Shown here: piece by piece, positions 22,150 to 33,625 of the stretch
How positions within the stretch are numbered: position 1 is the stretch's first letter
Layout: every line of letters starts with the position of its first letter
Origin: Sycon ciliatum
Lineage: Eukaryota; Porifera; Calcarea; Leucosolenida; Sycettidae
NCBI RefSeq assembly: GCF_964019385.1
Contig: NC_088645.1
Span: forward strand, 36,635,303-36,699,302
Length of the DNA: 64,000 nt
Direction of reading: 5' to 3'
Notes under the pieces: generated by a model
The model's database searches: none
Seen by the model: only the letters and a program-made list of their open reading frames with translations
What the model was told of the DNA's origin: nothing
Translations under genes and position numbers: made by a program

Positions 22150-23450
22150 ATGAAGGCAGCAAAGGGAGCAAATGAGTGGAGAGCGACGAGGACAGCGGTC
22201 GTGAGAGTGCCGGTGAGAGTGTTGGTGTTGTGCATAGGTTTCGTAGTAGAAAGTCTTCAGTGTAAAATCATCTGCTAGCTAGTCCTGATTGTTGCAATTC
22301 GTATTCCGACTTCTTTCACTGTGTTGTGACGTGGTCGTCATGGTAATGGACAACAGTTAAAAGTTTTGGAAGCCATTAATCAGTGTTTGTACAAGCCTAA
22401 TTTGTGTGTGCGGAAAAAATAGTCGAATTAGGTGGAAATGGTTCAAATAATGTGTTGTGTTTTGGTGTGGCCAAGCTTGGCCGTTTTGTCCAAATCAGTG
22501 TCACATATAATTATGGTCCTCTGTGCGTATGGGTGTGGTGAGTTGTGTGCCAGATATTGGGAGTGGTGTGAAGGGCATGATGTGTGATGGATATGAACTT
22601 GCTGAACTACACGGTCTCATGTACTCTCTCTTTCTCAATCTAACCCCTCCCCTCCTGCTCCCTCTGTTCTTTCTCTTTCCCTCACACTTCCATTAAATGT
22701 TATCTGGTGCCTCCAGAGCGGGATGCTGTTGAGACCAGTTGGTCGACAGCGCGCCTAGCTCCCACCACCCTGGCTGCTGCATGTTCCCATTGTGTGCACC
22801 ACATGGGTTTTAGTAAAAAAAAATGGTATGTGTAGTGCATGCAGGAGTATGTGTTGTTGAGTGTGGGAATCTGCTTCCATCCGCCTGAGAGCATTTGTAT
22901 ACTGGTTGTTGGGGCATGCGTAGACTATTTGGAGTATGCGCTGTGAGAGTAAGGTCCAGGTGTGAGAGAGTGGTGTGATTCGTCCACGGTGCTGCTGTCT
23001 TGGTTCTTGTCACGTGTGTCGTACGTACTGTTGGCTCATTGGTCGTTTCGATCTGTTCGCCTTTTATCCTGGATATAACTGTTAGTCGTTTATGATTTCG
23101 TTGTCTGCTTCTCCCGTTCTCTCGCCAAGTATCAGATAATAACAATCCCTCCCATACACCAATGAGTCAGAGTGTCGTGTTGTTGCGGGGAACGGGGGAG
23201 CAGGCCGTTTCACATGTATCCTTTTCTCATATGTCCGAGTTGATAAGGGGTTTTTCTTATATCGACTCAACCTTATCAACTGGCCAATCGACTTATCCAC
23301 TCAGTCATTTCACCTCTAGTTCTCACTATGACAGACTGAATTTGTCGTTTGATCTTTGTCCTCCGCTGGAGTAATACTCTTCATCCGTTAGTCTATCTCC
23401 TGGAATTCCTGTTGCGGCCAATAACTAAAGCTGCATGAAGATCCACAGTA
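22150..23450. other. Intron, nothing recognised
   Basis: Short frames only; a pyrimidine-rich stretch at 22620-22695. No exon-like Cys-rich frame and no terminal-repeat pair noticed. Confidence 0.45.
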
Positions 23451-23455
23451 CTAAC

Positions 23456-23596
23456 CTGTACATTCTTTAATCCCGGTACTGTTCAGCATTGTCCTATTGG
23501 CGATATACCCGGGTGAGCAGCATTTAAAGCCTCCAATCTCATTGAAGCACCTTGTATATTTACAGAGTGGGTAGCGCCCAAGACACTCATTGATGT
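23456..23596 (-). CDS. EGF-A exon (C4-C5 adjacent), copy 2
   Basis: A 141-base exon, acceptor GGCAG and donor GTTAGT, phase 1-1. It encodes DINECLGRYPLCKYTRC, core CFNEIGGFKC, then the adjacent second Cys (CCSPGYIANRT) and the ending TGIKECTG. The most diverged of the three EGF-A copies, yet all six Cys and the NRT sequon are kept, which argues for constraint. It precedes the CCP exon at 21957 in the transcript, the same EGF-A to CCP order as at 58.9/54.0 kb. Confidence 0.86.
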
Positions 23597-23929
23597 CTGC
23601 CACAAAATAAAACACACACACACATGCACAGAAGCAGGTACAAGCATACACACACACACGCACCCCAGACCTCAGACATGCCCATCGCGGAAGCGATGAT
23701 AGCGAACAGCTATGTTAGACATAGAAACTTGTGCTGGGATTACACCATTCAACAGCTTGCAAGGCTGATGAATTGACCGCCACTATTTTCTGGCCTGGTA
23801 TCCACCACACAGCTGATTGAAGTGGCTTTTTTGGGCCAATGAATCCCTGTTTTTTCATTTTTCATTTTTTTACACACACACACCACACCACATACTCCGG
23901 CATACACTGGCTGTTGGTAACCACCCAGG

Positions 23930-24040
23930 AGAATGAAAGAAGAGCTAGGAGTATGAGAAAGAGAAGAAAGACGTGTGGGACCATAATCGTCGGGAATTGA
24001 ACCCGCAACCTATCGATTGGAAATCGCTGCACACACCACT
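23930..24040 (-). ncRNA. tRNA-Gly-like 3' half, probable SINE head
   Basis: On the minus strand, AGCGATTTCCAATCGAT gives an anticodon stem (four of five pairs) and a seven-base loop TTTCCAA with anticodon TCC. GCGGGTTCAATTCCCGA forms a T arm with the Pol III B box GGTTCAATTCC. The 5' half has been replaced by, or merges into, the CA array. The downstream sequence is not tRNA. This is best read as a tRNA-derived SINE remnant or tRNA pseudogene, not a functional tRNA. Confidence 0.55.
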
Positions 24041-24208
<168 letters not shown>

Positions 24209-24315
24209 TTACGCTAGTAAAATCAAGGGCATATTTTAGTGTCAAAAACCGGCTCACCTTTTGGAGAATTTTCCCTCAATTTCCCAAAATACTCCATGTG
24301 AAATAGGCATCAAAA

Positions 24316-24640
24316 TCCCACTACTCCCGACCCCACTACTTCCAACCCCACTACAGTCAACTTCGCTAATAACGACTGCGGATATAACCACAATTCGCGA
24401 ATAATGACAGAATTTTCATGCTCAGAGCAAAGTCCCATCCAACTGTGACACATATAATGAGACTTCGGGTATAACAACACTTCGCGAATAAGGACACTTT
24501 TCTGATGCCCGCCGAGTGTCGTTATAAGCGAAGTTGACTGTACTCCCAACTCCTCTACTCCCAGTCCCACCAATCCCAACCCCACAACTCTTAACCCAAC
24601 TACTTCCAGCCTGATTACTCTTAGCCCTGCCGAACAAGAG
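24316..24640. repeat. CCCCACTAC minisatellite interrupted by a MITE
   Basis: Variants of CCCACTACTTCCAAC repeat before 24353 and resume after 24541 (TACTCCCAACTCC...). The Tc1-type element at 24354-24540 lies between the two parts. Confidence 0.7.
24354..24540. mobile_element. Tc1/pogo-type MITE, TA target duplication
   Basis: 187 bases. Left end CAGTCAACTTCGCTAATAAC and reverse-complemented right end CAGTCAACTTCGCTTATAAC, flanked by TA on both sides (24352-24353 and 24541-24542). The ends are of the CAGTC...ATAACGAC kind known from pogo/Tigger-related elements. It has no coding capacity. Confidence 0.8.
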
Positions 24641-24694
24641 ACGTGCAGGCGCAAACTCCAAATGACCCGATTCACATGTGCCCACCCTGAAACT

Positions 24695-24790
24695 ATGCAT
24701 AAGACGTTACTTAAGAGAGCAGGTCTGAGAAAACCAGAAAAGCTGGGCAGGGCCATCTCTCCTATTTCGACCTGTTGGGTACGGAAATGC
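24695..24790 (-). repeat. Dispersed repeat C, uninterrupted copy (empty site)
   Basis: Read on the minus strand: GGAGAGATGG, then CCCAGCTTTTCTGGTTTTCTC, then CTCTCTTAAGTAACGTC. The same sequence at 33540-33625 is broken at exactly this TTAA by the element at 33626-34314. Confidence 0.75.
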
Positions 24791-25714
24791 GTCCATAGCT
24801 ATTTCGTGTATCTGGTAAGTTGGTCGTTTGTCCCGTGCATTTTTTGAGGATGCCAACAGTAATTTTGTGTTGCACGCATGGATGACATCTGTTGCCGGAG
24901 CGACATAGCTCGACAAAGAGAATACCGTTGATTTCTATCGTCATAATGTCTCCATTCCCACCTGATCTATATTCCTGCAACCAGATAACGTGATGGGCTC
25001 AACACATTATTGGTAATTTTAGCATATTCATCGGAGTCCTAGAAATTTAATTTTTATTATGAGCTGAATTTCAAAATATCCTCCTTGACAGGTCGATGGA
25101 GTCGCGCTGAGACCAAACGCTGTGTGGTCAACCAGCCCTGCATTTCAACTGATTAGATTGTCGACCTTTTGGGGACCAATAATTGCTCAACAAGATAATT
25201 ACAACAAGTAGACTTATGCTCGCTCCCGAACCTGAGAAAAACCCACACCTCGCTGCGTGCTGCGAACTCCGGCAACTCAGGTAAATTACGCAAAAATCGT
25301 GTTGCTGATTAGCCTTCGTCGATCAGATTTCGATTCTGATCTTGATTATGGATCAACTTGATCACATCCGTGATCTGCTATGTCACGCGGGGGTCGGCGC
25401 ACGGCCAGTATCAGGACGCAAAAATATCGTGCTTCGATCGCACCAATCGAGATTTGTTCAATATGTTTTGCACTTCTGCAGAGCTTTGCTGCTAGCGAAA
25501 TCCGAGTCGTTCAGGGAAGGAAATGGTTGTTGTTTGGAGTGACAAGGATTGTCGGTTGAAATTTCTTGTCAGACTCGGTAGAGGTGACCACGCTACAGTG
25601 TTTGGCATGCTGGCGTCTGGAGTGGTGCCTGGTGTTGGAGCTTGAGGAGGCGCTTTCCGTCCTCGGGTAGGAAATTGGCAATGCTGCAATGTGGTTAAGT
25701 GAACATATTTAAAT

Positions 25715-25859
25715 TTGTTTATTCCCGTAGATATGCAGAGGACGTTACTTCAGTAACGTCTGGCACTAGCTAGGGTCCACACAGCTTTAATTCCCGTAGC
25801 TATGCAGAAGACGTTACTTCAGTAAATTCTGGCGCTAGCCAGGGTCCACACAGCTTTAA
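25715..25859 (+). repeat. Tandem pair of the palindromic-core repeat, cut at TTAA
   Basis: Two copies of the unit described at 5564. The second has a mutated core (TTACTTCAGTAAATTC) and is interrupted at its final CAGCTTTAA by the element starting at 25860. The rest of the unit (TTTGGTGTTTG...) resumes at 26834. Confidence 0.8.
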
Positions 25860-26829
25860 AGGGGAAGTGCATCGATTTTTCGAGTATGGTCCAGAAGAAA
25901 GACAATTTGATATCGGTTCGAATAGCATATCTCTCGCTTCCATACGATAAGCCAAACTTGCCAAATCGCCAATTGTATACTCACGTTGCCATATCGACCA
26001 GCGCAGTGATGACGTACGAAAGGCTTAGCTCCACCACAGAGAAGGTCGTTCACTGCAGAATTTGGTCTTTTTCAATTGGTTTATTGTATTCACGAAGTGA
26101 AAGAAGGGCTGTGTTTGATGCTGTAAGTGCAGTGAACTGTTTGTTAGTAGTCCTCTCGGTTGTGTACTGGGACGTGACACCGACAGGAGAAAGCTGGAGC
26201 GCGGAGACACCAGCAGACAAGCGAAAATAGTGACGAACAAAATGCTGAAATCTTGGTTGGGACAAATCAGACGTTCAGCATTTCCCCCAACCAAGGACCA
26301 TGCCGTTTGCTCTTTCCACTTCCTGAAGATGAATGTGATGCTTCCTGGCGACTCTCCTATCTCTCGTAACATCTTCTGAAGCCAGGTGAGACGACGGGTG
26401 GTGGAGATTGACGAATGAAATAATGTCGTAGGTTTGAAAGTTTGCTGAAAATGTCTAAGGAGAGACGGCAAATTCCAAGCATCTTGTCCAGGAGGAAACC
26501 ATTCCCTAGGCACAGTCAGCCTAGGGAAATGCATGAGAAAGGCGACAAATAGTTCACGGCACTAACATCATTGAACTCAGCACTTGTTTCACATCGTGAA
26601 TACAATAAGACAATTGACAATGGCCAATTTATGCAGTGATTGACCTTCTCTGTGGAGGAGCTAAGCCTTTCGTACGTCATCACTCCGCTGGTCGCTATGG
26701 CAACGTGAGCATACAAGTGGCGATTTGGCAAGTTTGGCTTATCGTATGGAAGCGAGAGATATGCCATTCGAACCGATATCAAATTGTCTTTCTTCTGGAC
26801 CCTACTCGAAAAATCGATGCACTTCCCAT
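25860..26829. mobile_element. Long-TIR TTAA element (970 bases)
   Basis: Left arm (about 25860-26142) and right arm (about 26545-26829) are inverted copies of about 283 bases with few differences, starting AGGGGAAGTGCATCGATTTT and ATGGGAAGTGCATCGATTTT. Flanks are TTAA at 25856-25859 and TCAA at 26830-26833. The empty site CAGCTTTAATTTGG occurs at 5697-5710, so the target was TTAA and the right copy has one substitution. The 400-base centre has a minus-strand frame without known domains. TTAA plus AGGGG ends point to a Kolobok-like non-autonomous element. Confidence 0.82.
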
Positions 26830-26833
26830 TCAA

Positions 26834-27885
26834 TTTGGTGTTTGTGTGTTTGTGTGTTTGTGTCACGCCTGGCGCTATCCCGTATCTGTCCCGTACCGTA
26901 CCGTACCATCAGACACAGCTGGCCACATGCAGCTGGCCGCACTATTCAAATAGGGCTTTCTTACGCAAGATCATAACGTGAAGCAACTTGGAAGAATGAG
27001 TATGAATGTGAAGTTTATGGGGGAATGCATGTAGGGCTATAGTGCGGGTTCGAATCCCAGGATATGCCTGAAAAATAGGAAAATTGAAAAAAATTATACC
27101 ATCCCTATTCTTTTTTTCCGTCATCAAGGCGGCAGATGGTGCCGTATTACCCTCGACCTTACCTGTCCCGTACCTGTCCCGTACCGTACCGTACAATCAA
27201 AGACGGCTGGCCACAATGCATATTCAAATAGGGCTTTCAAATACAAGATCATAACGTGAAGCAACTTGGAAGAATTAGTATGTATGCGAAGTGTATCGGG
27301 GGATGCATGCAGGGCGATAGTGCGGGTTCGAATCCCAGGTTTAAAATATGTCTAAAAACAAAAAGTACAAATTTATAAGAATTTATAACATCCCCATGCC
27401 GTAGTCAAGTGGTGTGCTTCACTGTCCGAAGATTGCTCAATGCCCATGCAGGGCAGAGCCTTGTACACAAGAGAGAGTTTGGAAGCTTCGCTACAACACG
27501 CCGGGCGTGACACAAACACACAAACAAACACCAAACGAGAGAGCTTGAAAGCTCAGGGCCCTACGCTATGCTTTTTTGCCTTGATGACCTAGGCAAAAAA
27601 AGCATACGGATGTTATAAATTCATACACAAATTTTCCTTTTTTTTTTAAAGACATAACCTCGGATTCGAATCTGCTCTATCGCCCTGCATGCATCCCCCG
27701 ATACACTTCGCATACATACTAATTCTTCCAAGTTGCTTCAAGTTATGATCTTGCATTTGAAAGCCCTATTTGAATATGCATTGTGGCCAGCCGTCTTTGA
27801 TGGCAGGGTATGGTGCGGGACAGGTACGGGATACCGCCAGGCGTGACACAAACACACAAACACACAAACAAACACCACGCGTGTG
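26834..27885. repeat. Dispersed repeat B cluster (two direct, one inverted unit)
   Basis: Direct units at about 26834-27125 and 27125-27410, and an inverted one at about 27505-27885. Each has the CCGTA run, the TTCAAATAGGGCTTTC block, the B-box GGTTCGAATCCCAGG and the terminal hairpin. The inverted unit is bounded at both sides by the CAAACAAACACCA / AACACACAAACA motif. Confidence 0.75.
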
Positions 27886-27889
27886 AGTG

Positions 27890-28150
27890 TATGTTTGTTT
27901 GTTTGTTTGTTTGTGTGTATTCTTTATTTAGAGTGGGAAGTCCAAAACAGGCCCTAGCCTAATAACAATGGTCCCACTAGTGAGGGAATGCTGTATATCT
28001 GTGCATAAGCCTAGCGGATCAGTGAGTGTAACAGCAACTAGTAGGGAAAGAAAAAGAGAGAAGAAAAACAACTCAAAACAGGAGTTGCGATTTGCATAGG
28101 GAGAAAATAACGCAAAGAGCAGTGCATACAGTATTTGTAAAATGGCTTAT
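27890..28150 (-). other. LINE-B 3' untranslated region with AAAC repeats
   Basis: On the minus strand it passes CTTATGCACAGATATACAGC, GGGCCTGTTTTGGACTTCCC and AAATAAAGAATAC, then ends in (AAAC)n. The same last 110 bases occur inside LINE-C at 45580-45695. Confidence 0.75.
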
Positions 28151-31029
28151 TTATCTGGTAAGCAAAAAGGCAAGAGCCATTGACTTAAAGCGATTGCGTT
28201 TTCTTTCTTGCCTCACCGCAGCGGGGAGCTGGTTCCATAAGATGGTCCCAGCATAGGTAACACGTTTGGCAAGATATGCAGTTGGGCTGGCTGGGACAAT
28301 CAGAAAATTGCTGTGCCCACCACGAGTTTGAGTGGAATTACTGCGGCTGAAAAAGTTAGCGAACAACATGCTGATGTTAGAGGAGTCATGGAGACAACGC
28401 CAGATAAAAACCAGAAGGTGCATGTTGGTGTATGTGGTCAATGTTTGGATGTTCATGCGTGTAAGAATATTGCTTGTGGGTGTCCCGGGAGGTACCCGAC
28501 AGACTGTGCGTACAGCACGCTTGAAGAGCCCATTAAGCCGTCGACTTTGATACGCCGTGAGAAATGGTAAGTAAGCAGAAGCGGCATACATAAAGTGTGA
28601 TAAAATGAAAGAACGAAAATAGGCTATGCGACATTGAAAGGGCAGGAACGTAGCGTATCGTCTGAGCACGCCAACTTTCGACGCGACGCCCCGTGCGATG
28701 TGGTCGCCCATGGTGTTCCAGCTCATGTCCGCATCAAAGTGGAGACCTAAATATTTCACAGAGCGAACAGTTGGCAGAGGCAGTCCATTACATTGCACTT
28801 GCAAGTCAAATGTTTCAGATCGTACTGGCGATATCGACATGATCTGTGTCTTCGTTTCATTCAAGATGAGACCGCGGTTCCTAAGCCAATCGGCGAGGTG
28901 CTGGACAGCACTTGAGAGATTTTGGGACACCTCATCCATGCTCATGCTGCTGGATCTAATTGAGATATCGTCCGCAAATTGCAGGGTCGCAACATTGTAA
29001 GGGGACAGCTCTTTCGCAATGTCACGGACGTAGAGAACAAACAACAGGGGCCCGAGAACTGACCCCTGTGGTACTCCGGAGAAGCTGGTGTATGGTGAGC
29101 TCTGTACCTGACCGACTTTGACATACTGTGTCCGATCTGAGAGGTAGTCTGCAAGCCATTGCAGCACCGTTCCACCAATTCCGACCTCGAATAGGTCCTG
29201 AATAAGGGTTTGGTGCTTCACCTTATCAAATGCCTTTGACATATCTACGAAAGCAATCCCCGTGAAGTACTTTTTTGTCTGGGCTTGGCATATGCCCTCA
29301 ACGGCTAATACAAGGGCATCACATGTGGAATGATGTGAACGATAGCCGAACTGGGTTGGTGGAAATAGATCATGTCGGCACAAGTACTGAGTGAGCTGAT
29401 CATGGATGACTCGCTCCAAAAGCTTTGAACTATCGACATTAGAGACAAGGGTCTGTGCTTCTTTGCTATGCTGGGATCACCACCTTTAAACAGAGGCGAA
29501 ATGCTGGCCACCTTCATAGGAGCTGGGAAATGTCCCTCCCTCATGGATTTGTTGAGCAGTAAGGCCAATGACGGCGCAAGAACATCTGCATGAGCTCGAA
29601 GAAGGGCTGCAGGGATGCCGTCACTGCCAGTTGCCTTCGTCGGATTCTGTTGCTCTAGAAGCTTCTGGACTTTTGCAATAGATACAGGAACAAATTCCAC
29701 AAAACTAGTTGCCGTTCGTGGCCCTTGGGGTAGGTGAAGATGAACTGGGCGGCTGGGATCTTCCACGATCTTGGCGAAAGCACTTCGAATTGGCTCAGCT
29801 GAGCACTGAAGCGGCGCCGATTTTCTTTGTTTCCCAGTCAAGTGGTTGAAAATTCGCCAGGTTTGTTTTACCTCACAAGTCGCAAGCTGAAATTTTGTAC
29901 TGTAGTACGCTTCTTTCAGCTTCCTGTTACAGGTAGTGGCCTCCCTTCTTGCCGCTTTGAATGTGGCGTACCTTTGCTCAGATTTGTCTGACAGACACTT
30001 TCTATGAAGCCGGTTGCGCTTACTCAAAAGGTGCAAGAGCTGGCTGTCCATCCACGGTACCGATTGTCCCTTGTGCTGCTTACAAGATCTAAGAGGGGCA
30101 TGAGTGTCAAGCACCTGCAGGAAGCGATTATTCCACTCCGTCCACATGTCTGTTGGGCTGCCTTCGATGCTGCAAAAAATCTCCTGAATCAAGTCAGCTT
30201 TGAAGCTTTCATGATTTATCCTTCGATAGTTCGGGCACAACATTGATGTCTCGGGACTCCTTGTCGGGTCAAGGTAGAATTCACTTATGACCGCTGCATG
30301 GTCGCTGAAAGCCACGGGATGGATCGTTGCCACATTGTGCTGGTCAAACGTATTGAAGAACAGATCCAATGTGGTGGCTGTGGAATTAGATGCAAACCGT
30401 GTCCGCTGATGAACGCCCTGGTGGAGACTGTAGCTTGCCGTTTGATCAGACAGGAAAAGGAGCTGATGATCTGGAGCCGTTGATGGATCCACATTCACAT
30501 TTAAGTCACCGCACAGTATAACGTTCCTGCCCGGAGTGAGAGCTGAGTGTAGAAGACCATCAAGGCGATCCCAGTAGCCAATAGGTTCAGAGGGAGGACG
30601 ATAGATTGTGCCTATCAAGCAACTCACACCAGTGCAGGGAATCTCGCCCCAACAACTCTCAACCCCAGCAGCAGCTATATCGCATCTCGGCTGGAGAGGC
30701 AAGAATGTTCGGGAATATAAGCAGACACCTCCACCAACTTGATCCTCTCGATCAGCACGCAAAACATTGTAACCTGCCAACGTGATTTCTCCATCAGTAA
30801 TTGTACTATCCAGCCATGTCTCGTTCACACAGACAACATCAGGACAATGCTGGCGGGTGAGTTGTGCTAGGTCATTAATCTAGTTTCGAAGGCTCCTGAT
30901 GTTTATCAGTAGAACTTTCAGCTTAGCGTCACCACTCAGTCCTCCCCTGTCTCTGAAAGGTGCTTTCGGATGGCGCAATCTACCCGGAACGAAAGTTGGA
31001 GCCTGCGCATTCAGTATCGAGGTATTCAT
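28151..31029 (-). pseudogene. LINE-B ORF2: AP endonuclease and RT, two or three lesions
   Basis: The ATG at 31029 overlaps the ORF1 stop (ATGA). The N-terminus reads KVLLINIRSLRN, an in-frame TAG follows near 30880, then VCVNETWL, IGTIYRPPSEP, ILCGDLNVNVD and FSDHAAVI, the APE-type endonuclease motifs. The RT starts with KATGSDGIPAALL. A one-base loss near 29428 (LMSIVQSF for SIVSKLLERVI) shifts the frame. Then come FVDMSKAFDKVKHQTL, GVPQGSVLGPLLFVLYVRD, LQFADDISIR, LNETKTQ and VKYLGLHFD. The C-terminus has RRLNGLFKRAVRTVCR and ILWNQLPAAVR. This is the best preserved retroelement in the window. Confidence 0.9.
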
Positions 31030-31993
31030 TGCGCCTCTGCTTGGTCGGACCTGAAGCGCCAGTCACGGAGAGTGTATGCAACTGTTTCAGGCCGGAAAGA
31101 CTTTTCACTAACTTTGTTCACGTCCTGAGCGTCAACTGTTATTCTCCCGGAGGCCGTTCTGAAGTATTCAGAAGAGTATATAATACATTGCACTATCTCC
31201 AGGTCCCGATCTCTGCACCATTCAGCAATGGACTGTGCCTGGCAACCATACGGGATTTGCCCCAGGTAGAGAACTTTCCGCGGGCCTCTGGAGACGGTGT
31301 CTAACGAAGGTGTCGGGTTGCTATCGGACGTACGTTCCCGGATGTAATGTGAAGACTTGTGGCGGCGGATGGGATTTGTCTGCGCTTTGCGACTGTCAGT
31401 CTGCCGTTCCGCAGGACTTGTAGCCTCTCCGTCCCGGAAGGTTCTGATGCTAGCCGCCTCTTGAAGTGTCGACGCTCCTTCCTGGACATGACATCCTCGA
31501 ATGGCGCCTGGTCAACCGATATGTCCATTAGAAGGTCAATTGGGGCAGTATCTCTAGATATGGCCTGTGAATACAACTCCTTGGGTTCATTCCTAGCAAC
31601 GTCTTCAAGCACTGATCCTTCACCTCGGGATGTGGCATGTAGGTCTCTTTGTGCTCTTCCAATCTTCGAATAGCTCGCCAGGGGAGCAGTCATCTGCGGG
31701 TGGGCATGCTTGTGCTGTTTCCCGCCGCTGGCCCTCTCCAAGTCTCCTACTCTGTCCGAGAGAGATGCGAGTTCCCGCTTTACAATCGCTTCAACCTCTA
31801 GTAAGGGGATACCCTTCTCCTCTGCAGCCGTGATCTGCCGCCGCTGGTCGTCTCTCAGCGCTGCCAACTCGTCACTGATGCTAACGACAATCCGCATCAT
31901 CTCACCCAAGCGTTCAAAGACTCCAGCAGCTGATGGGTGCAACACACCCACACCAGCCTCGCGAAGTTTCCCGACCACCTCCGCGCGAGCCAT
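31026..31993 (-). pseudogene. LINE-B ORF1, one frameshift
   Basis: The first frame (31993-31301) starts MARAEVVGKLREAGVGVLHP and has a coiled-coil-like middle (RIVVSISDELAALRDDQRRQ ... IVKRELASLSDRVGDLERA). A shift near 31320 leads to KVLYLGQIPYGCQAQSIAEW and, at the end, TLRDWRFRSDQAEAQ, aligned with the C-terminal domain of LINE-A ORF1. It lies directly upstream of ORF2 and ends in the shared ATGA. Confidence 0.75.
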
Positions 31994-31999
31994 ACTGTC

Positions 32000-32340
32000 C
32001 AGGCCATCAATGCTATGTATGTATGTGTATGTGAGAAAAGGAAGAGAGTGTGGGTTTATGTTTGTGTAGTGGTGTGGGCATGTGTGGATTTGGCATTTGT
32101 CCCCAGCTCTATTCTATATCATTCATGCCGGAACTACTGCTGCATAGCCCCAAGTCTGAAGACTTGGCAACTTCACGCCTGCACCTGACTCTTGCTCTAT
32201 GATACGCGTCGCCTATGACACCCCTCATAATTTCCCACCTTGCTCCCCCTTATGTTCTGGCTGCCCGTTTTGGATCCATCAGTTGCCTGATTATCGTAGA
32301 AATACGTGAAACTTAGAGTTGTAGCAAAGCTTTCAAACTC
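32000..32340. other. LINE-B 5' edge and unassigned sequence
   Basis: Upstream of the ORF1 start on the minus strand is a short CATACATACATA run and then non-repetitive sequence. The exact 5' end of LINE-B could not be fixed. Confidence 0.35.
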
Positions 32341-32344
32341 TCTC

Positions 32345-33130
32345 TTGTGTAACATCCCTATGCTTTTTTTTGTCTAGGTCATCAAAGCAAAAAAGCATAG
32401 CGTAGGGCCCTGAGCTTCCAAGCTCTCCCGTTTGGTGTTTGTTTGTTAGTTTGTGTGTTTGTGTCGCGCCTGGCGCTATCCTGTACCTGTCCCGTACCAT
32501 ACCGTGCCATCAAAGACGGCTGGCCACAATGCATATTCAAATAGGGCTTTCAAATGCAAGATCATAACTTGAAGCAACTTGGAAGAATTAGTATGTATGC
32601 GAAGTGTATCGGGGGATGCATGCAGGGCGATAGAGCGGATTCGAATCCGAGGTTATGTCTTTAAAGGGCTTTCAAGTTCATAACCCCAACTCTTGATGTA
32701 GGGCGATAGTGCGGATTCGAATCCCAGGTTAAGCCTAAAAAATAAGAGAATTGAAAAATTTATAACATCCCTATGATTTTTTTGCCTAGGTCATCAAGGC
32801 GGTAGACGGTGTCGTATTACCCTCAAACGTACCTGTCCCGTACCTGTCCCGTACCGTACCGTGCCATCAAAGACGGCTGGCCACAATGCATATTCAAATA
32901 GGTCTTTCAAATGCAAGATCATAACGTGAAGCAACTTGCAAGAATTAGTATGTATGCAAAGTGTATCGGGGGGATGCATGCAGTGCGATAGTGCGGGTTC
33001 GAATCCAAGGTTATGTCTTAAAAAAAAGGAAATTTTTTTATGAATCGATAACATCCGTATGCTTTTTTTGTCTAGGTCATCAAGGCAAAAAAGCATAGCG
33101 TAGGGCCCTGAGCTTCCAAGATCTCTCGTT
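32345..33130 (+). repeat. Dispersed repeat B cluster (two direct units)
   Basis: Two units plus an extra B-box fragment at about 32690-32730. The end block GGGCCCTGAGCTTCCAAG occurs at 32406 and 33102. Confidence 0.75.
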
Positions 33131-33361
33131 TCCAGAAAGCATGGAACACTTTTTGCGAGACATGTCCTGGGTTGTAGTGGAGATAGTCCACTGTCTTGCA
33201 GTGCATGGTTCAGAAAAATGGACGGTGTAAATGGTTCCCGCTATGGCCCTTGAAATTTGGCTATTTTAGCGATGCAATTTAGTGATATTTGGAGATGATG
33301 GCCATTGCTTTTCTGGATGTAGCCAAGGCTCTATGTGGTGGTGATGTGAATACTACTCAGG

Positions 33362-33540
33362 TTGAGTAAAGTTGGCATGGTGGTGGTTTGTTCTCAGCTC
33401 AATCCTGTACGCCGTACCAGCGCTCGTTTTTGGGACCCAACATTCAGTCGTATTTTGGGCCCATTTCGAGGTGGTCCCCAGTTTCGAGGTGTCCGTGAGT
33501 TATGCAACGAGCCCTCTTGCATGGTTGTTGTAGACCCCAA
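33362..33540. other. Unassigned, short
   Basis: No domain. It leads into the repeat C copy (33540-33625) that contains the TTAA target of the next element. Confidence 0.4.
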
Positions 33541-33625
33541 AGGAAACCTACTTGGGAAAATTTGAGCGAAATAGGAGAGATGGCCCAGCCCAGCTTTTCT
33601 GGTTTTCTCAGACATGCTCTCTTAA

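Noticed and set aside
26025..26534. Minus-strand frame inside the long-TIR element as a transposase
   Set aside because: No DDE-like or DNA-binding pattern, and it overlaps the inverted arm at one end.
27890..31993. LINE-B as an active element
   Set aside because: An in-frame TAG near 30880, a frameshift near 29428 and another in ORF1 near 31320 break it.
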